From Lamellibrachia columna (Eukaryota; Annelida; Polychaeta; Sabellida; Siboglinidae), in the NCBI GenBank assembly GCA_963662155.1, contig OY759266.1:58930010-58994009 (forward strand): a DNA stretch of 64,000 nt. The letters run 5' to 3'. Each line of letters opens with the position of its first letter. The stretch's first letter is position 1. The notes beneath the pieces are model-generated. The model made no database searches, was not told the DNA's origin, and saw only the letters and a program-made list of their open reading frames with translations. Below are positions 58,501-64,000 of this stretch, piece by piece. The position numbers and the translations under genes are program-made.

Positions 58501-61500
58501 ACTGACCTGGGAAACCATCACCAGACAGGCTGCAAACCGACAGCAGTGGCGCTCTCTTGTGGAAGCCTTACGTGCCACATGTGCTGAGTGAGTGAGAGTG
58601 TATATTTTTTGTGATATAAAGGGGAGCAGAATTCGGATGTCTCTGTTGAAGTTTCATTTGAAATATGTCCACAATTGTGTTGCAGTGCTGGGGGCGCCAG
58701 CTATCCTGTTCTGCGCAATGCCCCTCCCCGATATCTCTCCAGCGGGGAAGCGCACAGACTGGTCAACATGGCAACCAAGCTACTTGTCGCCACGGTAAGG
58801 TTCTGTCTAGTAAACCAAAATATTATTTCTGAATTTCTTATGTACCTTTTCATACAGTTCTTGCTACAGTTCATACTTCATGCAGATCTTTTTACTTGAA
58901 GCAAATTGTAACACTTTTAAAAGGCTATGGTGTCACTTGTCATTGAGAAAATAGAACCAAATGTCCCAGTATATTTAATAAGATTTAACTGAACCTCCAT
59001 TCTTTTAACAAGAACTAACTGAACCTCCATTCTTTTAACAAGATCTAACTGTACCTCCATTCTTTTAACAAGATCTAACTGAACCTCCATTCTTTTAACA
59101 AGATCTAACTGAACCTCCATTCTTTTAACAAGATCTAACTGAACCTCCATTCTTTTAACAAGATCTAACTGAACCTCCATTCTTTTAACAAGATCTAACT
59201 GAACCTCCATTCTTTTAACAAGATCTAACTGAACCTACATTCTTTTAACAAGATGTAACTGAACCTCCATTCTTTTAACAAGATCTAACTGAACCTCCAT
59301 TCTTTTAACAAGATCTAACTGAACCTCCATTCTTTTAACACGATCTAACTGAAGCTCCATTCTTTTAACAAGATCTAACTGAACCTCCATTCTTTTAACA
59401 AGATCTAACAACCTCCATTCTTTTAACAACATCTAACTGAACCTCCATTCTTTTAAAAAGATCTAACTGAACCTCCATTCTTTTAACAAGATCTAACTGA
59501 ACCTCCATTCTTTTAACAAGATCTAACTGAACCTCCATTCTTTTAACAAGAACTAACTGAACCTCCATTCTTTTAACAACATCTAACTGAACCTCCATTC
59601 TTTTAACAAGATCTAACTGAACCTACATTCTTTTAACAAGATCTAACTGAACCTCCATTCTTTTAACAAGATCTAACTGAACCTCCATTCTTTTAACAAG
59701 ATCTAACTGAACCTCCATTCTTTTAACAAGATCTAACTGAACCTCCATTCTTTTAAAAAGATCTAACTGAACCTCCATTATATTAACAAGATCTAACTGA
59801 ACCTCCATTCTTTTAACAAGATCTAACTGAACCTCCATTCTTTTAACAAGATCTAACTGAACCTCCATTCTTTTAACAAGATCTAACTGAACCTCCATTC
59901 TTTTAACAAGATCTAACTGAACCTCCATTCTTTTAACAAGATCTAACTGAACCTCCATTCTTTTAACAAGATCTAACTGAACCTCCATTCTTTTAACAAG
60001 ATCTAACTGAACCTCCATTCTTTTAAAAAGATCTAACTGAACCTCCATTATATTAACAAGATCTAACTGAACCTCCATTCTTTTAACAAGATCTAACTGA
60101 ACCTCCATTCTTTTAACAAGATCTAACTGAACCTCCATTCTTTTAACAAGATCTAACTGAACCTCCATTCTTTTAACAAGATCTAACTGAACCTCCATTC
60201 TTTTAACAAGATCTAACTGAACCTCCATTCTTTTAACAAGATCTAACTGAACCTCCATTCTTTTAACAAGATCTAACTGAACCTCCATTCTTTTAACAAG
60301 ATCTAACGGAACCTCCATTCTTTTAACAAGATCTAACTGAACCTCCATTCTTTTAACAAGATCTAACTGAACCTCCATTCTTTTAACAAGATCTAACTGA
60401 ACCTCCATTCTTTTAAAAAGATCTAACTGAACCTCCATTATATTAACAAGATCTAACTGAACCTCCATTCTTTTAACAAGATCTAACTGAACCTCCATTC
60501 TTTTAACAAGATCTAACTGAACCTCCATTCTTTTAACAAGATCTAACTGAACCTCCATTCTTTTAACAAGATCTAACTGAACCTACATTCTTTTAACAAG
60601 ATGTAACTGAACCTCCATTCTTTTAACAAGATCTAACTGAACCTCCATTCTTTTAACAAGATCTAACTGAACCTCCATTCTTTTAACACGATCTAACTGA
60701 AGCTCCATTCTTTTAACAAGATCTAACTGAACCTCCATTCTTTTAACAAGATCTAACAACCTCCATTCTTTTAACAACATCTAACTGAACCTCCATTCTT
60801 TTAACAAGATCTAACTGAACCTACATTCTTTTAACAAGATCTAACTGAACCTCCATTCTTTTAACAAGATCTAACTGAACCTACATTCTTTTAACAAGAT
60901 CTAACTGAACCTACATTCTTTTAACAAGATCTAACTGAACCTCCATTCTTTTAACAAGATCTAACTGAACCTCCATTCTTTTAACAAGATCTAACTGAAC
61001 CTCCATTCTTTTAACAAGATCTAACTGAACCTCCATTCTTTTAACAAGATCTAACTGAACCTACATTCTTTTAACAAGATCTAACTGAACCTACATTCTT
61101 TTAACAAGATCTAACTGAACCTCCATTCTTTTAACAAGATCTAACTGAACCTACATTCTTTTAACAAGATCTAACTGAACCTACATTCTTTTTTTTAACA
61201 AGATCTAACTGAACCTACATTCTTTTAACAAGATCTAACTGAACCTACATTCTTTTAACAAGATCTAACTGAACCTCCATTCTTTTAACAAGATCTAACT
61301 GAACCTCCATTCTTTTAACACGATCTAACTGAAGCTCCATTCTTTTAACAAGATCTAACTGAACCTCCATTCTTTTAACAAGATCTAACAACCTCCATTC
61401 TTTTAACAACATCTAACTGAACCTCCATTCTTTTAAAAAGATCTAACTGAACCTCCGTTCTTTTAACAAGATCTAACTGAAACTCCATTCTTTTAACAAG

Positions 61501-63644
61501 ATCTAACTGAACCTCCATTCTTTTAACAAGATCTAACTGAACCTCCATTCTTTTAACAAGATCTAACTGAACCTCCATTCTTTTAACAAGATCTAACTGA
61601 ACCTACATTCTTTTAACAAGATCTAACTGAACCTACATTCTTTTAACAAGATCTAACTGAACCTCCATTCTTTTAACAAGATCTAACTGAACCTACATTC
61701 TTTTAACAAGATCTAACTGAACCTACATTCTTTTAACAAGATCTAACTGAACCTCCATTCTTTTAACAAGATCTAACTGAACCTACATTCTTTTAACAAG
61801 ATCTAACTGAACCTACATTCTTTTAACAAGATCTAACTGAACCTCCATTCTTTTAACAAGATCTAACTGAACCTCCATTCTTTTAACAAGATCTAACTGA
61901 ACCTCCATTCTTTTAACAAGATCTAACTGAACCTACATTCTTTTAACAAGATCTAACTGAACCTCCATTCTTTTAACAAGATCTAACTGAACCTCCATTC
62001 TTTTAACAAGATCTAACTGAACCTACATTCTTTTAACAAGATCTAACTGAACCTACATTCTTTTAACAAGATCTAACTGAACCTCCATTCTTTTAACAAG
62101 ATCTAACTGAACCTACATTCTTTTAACAAGATCTAACTGAACCTCCATTCTTTTAACAAGATCTAACTGAACCTCCATTCTTTTAACAAGATCTAACTGA
62201 ACCTCCATTCTTTTAACAAGATCTAACTGAACCTCCATTCTTTTAACAAGATCTAACTGAACCTCCATTCTTTTAACAAGATCTAACTGAACCTACATTC
62301 TTTTAACAAGATCTAACTGAACCTACATTCTTTTAACAAGATCTAACTGAACCTCCATTCTTTTAACAAGATCTAACTGAACCTCCATTCTTTAACAGGA
62401 TTTTCATCCAAAGCCACAAGTTACTGATAACAGATAGACAAGGAAGCTGATGACTTATTTAACATTCCACAATTGTTCATTGGCACAAATTACACGAGAA
62501 TTTTACTAATACTACATTCTGTCTTCTCACTACATTCTGCCCTCTGTATGTACACATGGCATAATTCCTTTATAGTGAAACAGCTCTATTTGTATTTTTA
62601 ATTATTACCATATTATGTTCCTAGGAGACCATTGATCTCTCGCTGCCAGTACAGAGACGCAAGAAAAATGGCAGAAAACAGTTGTGTGAGGAGGTAGGGT
62701 GTGAGCTAGGAGGTAGGGTGTGAGCTAGGAGGTAGGGTGTGAGCTAGGAGGTAGGGTGTGAGCCAACAAGACATTGTATTTACTTATGTTGCCAGTTAGC
62801 CATGCCTTCGAAAAACAGTTATCATGTTATTTGATAATTGCCCATTTATGTTCTATCAGATAAATGGTTTACTAGCTTTTGCACTGATAGTAGTACATTA
62901 ATACTATGTACATTAATACTATGTACATTAATACTATGTACATTAAGTTTCTTGTTTCTATCAAAAACATTCATATTATGTACATTTAACTTTGAATTGT
63001 AATTTAGCTTATTTATGTTTCACTAAAAACCTGCCTTTTCAACTGGATACAGATGTTGAGCATTTAGCCTTATAACTAAAACCTAGAGTGAAAGACCACA
63101 ATTGTAGTCTTCCAGTTATAAACAAGGAATAATACTGACAATTGTGTTTCACAATAAGTTCCATTTTCCTAGTCCACATACTTTTCTTTGTACTGGTGCT
63201 TTACGCTATAATACAAATATTTGAAACATAACATTTATTGATTAGGATGTAACTAGATCAACGACTGAGGGATTTAGTGTAGTTCTCTTCATGTCTTGGT
63301 AGCCCAACCTTGTGTTTCCATGGTAGCCCAACCTTGTGTTTCCATGGTAGCCCAACCTTGTGTTTCCTTGGTAGCCCAACCTTGTGTTTCCTTGGTAGCC
63401 CAACCTTGTGTTTCCATGGTAGCCCAACCTTGTGTTTCCATGGTAGCCCAACTTTGTGTTTCCATGGTAGCCCAACCTTGTGTTTCCATGGTAGCCCAAC
63501 CTTGTGTTTCCTTGCATGGTAGCCCAACCTCGTGCTTCATTTTGTTGTGACAGACTTAAACATATCGTGTTTCAGGTTACGTATAATAAGAGAGATGACT
63601 GCATTGTCACATATGATGCAAATGGCCGTCTCATCCGTCTGAAG
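52456..63644 (+). CDS. Unrecognised multi-exon gene, internal part
   Basis: Exons by my reading: 52456-52546, 52616-52777, 52927-53001, 53728-53742, 57155-57270, 58686-58794, 62625-62693 and 63576-63644. Each is flanked by AG and GT, and each junction keeps one open frame (one intron is phase 2, the rest phase 0), giving about 235 residues. The start, given an entry phase needing two upstream bases, and the end lie outside what I can see. The N-terminal part reads KHYFEVRRLEDGFDLSG and VGEHVYEIYCVFKYRLQRP. The middle is rich in Arg and Lys (EKKVRRMVEKQMRKSHYV, RNELRRQGKEVPPP, RRRRGK), and the last exon gives TYNKRDDCIVTYDANGRL. No signal peptide or membrane segment is seen. I do not recognise the family and assign no function. 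Confidence 0.75.
52616..52777 (+). CDS. Plus-strand gene, exon b
   Basis: 162 nt, 54 codons, acceptor TTACAG and donor GTGAGT, phase 0 at both ends. Reads INHFKVGEHVYEIYCVFKY through HPHEVRTKLTHFNT. The strongest exon by splice sites and composition. Confidence 0.8.
52927..53001 (+). CDS. Plus-strand gene, exon c
   Basis: 75 nt, 25 codons, acceptor TTTTCAG, donor GTATGA (weak). Reads PPGCESREKKVRRMVEKQMR and then KSHYV. An internal GTGAGG after CGAGAGAAGAAG is an alternative donor, also in phase 0. Confidence 0.72.
53155..53400 (-). mobile_element. LINE C-terminal fragment in the intron
   Basis: The minus strand reads RRIAGMKGMDKGRMEDLREE, then a basic stretch and RRRGRPRLRWEDCVKRDLAG. GRPRLRWxDCVKxDL is the typical C-terminal motif of RTE/jockey-like retrotransposons. 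The upstream part of the element is absent. Related to 28350-28530. Confidence 0.75.
53728..53742 (+). CDS. Candidate 15-nt microexon
   Basis: GAACGTCTTCAAAAG between a good pyrimidine tract ending TGCCAG and a GTAAAG donor. It would add ERLQK without changing phase, continuing the basic helix-like run of exon c (QMRKSHYV). Too short for statistics, so only a candidate. Confidence 0.45.
54377..54470. repeat. 18-bp repeat, about 5 copies
   Basis: The unit is CATGTCAGCATGCAGTGC, in the intron before the large 25-bp array. Confidence 0.88.
54679..56836. repeat. 25-bp minisatellite, about 86 copies
   Basis: The unit contains CACGTAGAAGTGGGACAAAA followed by GGATG or GGAGG, with GGGACAAAA/GGGGCAGAA and CACGT/CATGT alternatives. 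A 4-bp deletion near 56499 and a 1-bp insertion near 56608 are the only length changes. The minus strand is open in all three frames for hundreds of codons simply because the unit lacks stops. It lies in the intron 53743-57154. Confidence 0.97.
57155..57270 (+). CDS. Plus-strand gene, exon e
   Basis: 116 nt, acceptor CTTTGCAG, donor GTACTG. Reads APAVADVMYRNELRRQGKEV and PPPNTTGFGIPLRRRRGK, ending with two bases of a serine codon completed by the next exon. Confidence 0.8.
57308..57652. repeat. 35-bp minisatellite, about 10 copies
   Basis: The unit contains AACCATGTCACTGTAGATCA followed by GTGTTACAGAGCTTT. In the intron after exon e. Confidence 0.93.
57985..58592 (+). mobile_element. RTE/jockey-like LINE C-terminal remnant
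   Basis: The plus strand reads VDEVNEFTYLGSKIATDGD, then in another frame LRIFNNNIFSVLLYGTECWK and FQNKCLQKIPRIFWPRRI. Later pieces are GHVCRMPPDALPRIAL, KRGRPKETWRRTVEKEM and ITRQAANRQQWRSLVEAL before a stop near 58589. These are the standard C-terminal blocks of such LINEs. Several frameshifts; the RT domain is missing. It sits within the intron 57271-58685. Confidence 0.85.
58686..58794 (+). CDS. Plus-strand gene, exon f
   Basis: 109 nt, acceptor TGTTGCAG, donor GTAAGG. After the shared serine codon it reads AGGASYPVLRNAPPRYLSSG and EAHRLVNMATKLLVAT, ending in phase 0. Confidence 0.8.
58982..62393. repeat. 30-bp minisatellite, about 114 copies, with super-repeats
   Basis: The unit contains AACAAGATCTAACTGAACCT followed by CCATTCTTTT. 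Marker variants recur in blocks: the AACACGATCTAACTGAAGCT unit at about 59338, 60686 and 61319, and the shortened AAGATCTAACAACC unit at 59400, 60748 and 61381. These imply block duplications of about 1348 and 633 bp. Units with TTAAAAAGATC followed by CCATTATATT lie at about 59756, 60026 and 60416. The array lies in the intron 58795-62624. Confidence 0.97.
62394..62500 (-). mobile_element. Decayed CR1 LINE 3' end abutting the 30-bp array (copy 9)
   Basis: TTTAACAGGATTTTCATCCA and the following AGACAAGGAAGC...CAATTGTTCATTGGC words parallel the CR1 3' UTR at 22010-22085 (TTAACAAGATTTGCCATCCA, GGACAAGGAAGC, CAACAATGTTCAT). Strongly diverged. Confidence 0.6.
62625..62693 (+). CDS. Plus-strand gene, exon g
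   Basis: 69 nt, 23 codons in phase 0: ETIDLSLPVQRRKKNGRKQL then CEE. Acceptor TTCCTAG, donor GTAGGG. Confidence 0.75.
62691..62766. repeat. 19-bp repeat that starts on the splice donor, 4 copies
   Basis: The unit is GAGGTAGGGTGTGAGCTAG. The first copy includes the last codon of exon g and its GTAGGG donor; three further copies follow in the intron. Confidence 0.85.
62888..62945. repeat. 15-bp repeat, about 4 copies
   Basis: The unit is TACATTAATACTATG. Confidence 0.88.
63298..63533. repeat. 24-bp minisatellite, about 10 copies
   Basis: The unit contains GTAGCCCAACCTTGTGTTTC followed by CATG or CTTG. The period is a multiple of three, so frames stay open on both strands by chance. It lies just upstream of the last exon. 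Confidence 0.95.
63576..63644 (+). CDS. Plus-strand gene, exon h (last in window)
   Basis: 69 nt, 23 codons in phase 0: VTYNKRDDCIVTYDANGRLI then RLK. Acceptor GTGTTTCAG, donor GTAAGA, so the gene continues to the right. Confidence 0.8.
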
Positions 63645-64000
63645 GTAAGACCTCCATCATAGTGTGATCACATGATTCCCACTCAGTGTGATCACATGAT
63701 TTCATCCCAGTGTGGTCAATGATTCCTTACAGTATAAACTATATCAGTTGTACCATCTTCACTGTACAAATGTGTTCTAGTGAACCACGATTGTAAGATA
63801 TAATTTGACTGTTATTTGTTTATGAATATAGACCTTACCATTCAGCAGGCAATGTAAGCATGACATTTGAATCAAAACATTCAAATTAAACAGATAACCG
63901 TCAAATGATATTAAAAACAGATTTAGAATAGGTATAGTTTATACTATTTGACCCGATATTACGATCAAAACATGATCAGACATTGTACCTTCAAACTATT
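63645..64000. other. Intron sequence at the right edge
   Basis: Two copies of a GTGTGATCACATGATT word near 63661-63702. No exon recognised. Confidence 0.4.

Noticed and set aside
58917..61578. Minus-strand frames with a MEVQLDLVKR repeat that looks like a coiled coil
   Set aside because: Translation of the 30-bp array within an intron on the opposite strand. The frames break wherever units change length.

Overview
The window is nuclear DNA from an animal, most likely an aquatic invertebrate such as a lophotrochozoan or a basal deuterostome; I cannot resolve it further. The evidence is spliced genes with GT/AG introns, a secreted von Willebrand A (vWA)-collagen gene, CR1-clade LINEs whose ORF1 carries an esterase, Ty3/gypsy and DNA-transposon remnants, and very many tandem arrays. 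By rough addition about a quarter of the 64 kb is minisatellite or microsatellite. Nothing prokaryotic, no CRISPR array and no convincing RNA gene was seen.

Two host genes can be supported. On the minus strand (2125-6826) is the 5' part of a secreted collagen: signal-peptide exon, two vWA exons, a 17-threonine linker and three Gly-X-Y exons, with every junction in phase. Its 3' end lies off the left edge. On the plus strand (52456-63644, open at both ends) is an unrecognised gene of at least eight small exons, including a candidate 15-nt microexon. Every junction keeps the frame, and five of its seven introns hold at least one minisatellite.

Between them lies repeat-dominated sequence. The 7-31 kb region holds most of the separate arrays (units of 11 to 53 bp), a 5'-truncated L2/CR1-type LINE (12.87-14.8 kb), a 2.7 kb array whose unit reads as a LINE C-terminal motif (23.5-26.2 kb), and LINE scraps. 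At 32.35-33.35 kb is a 1000-bp TA-flanked pogo/Tigger-like element inside a broken CR1 copy. A nearly full-length but dead CR1 (PHD-like finger, SGNH esterase, endonuclease, reverse transcriptase) fills 34.6-38.65 kb. A reverse-oriented gypsy remnant (LTR, polypurine tract, repeat-expanded polyprotein tail, integrase pieces) abuts its 3' end and is cut by a long foldback element (40.4-41.4 kb). From 45.4 to 49.9 kb is a nest of three DNA transposons, in which a 995-bp piece was triplicated in tandem almost without divergence.

At least nine fragments belong to the same CR1 family. Its 3' tail, a short ATCTTGTTAA-type motif, also appears in the 30-bp unit of the 3.4 kb array at 59-62.4 kb, which ends on a decayed copy of that LINE. 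Mobile elements are therefore a plausible source of some of the minisatellites.
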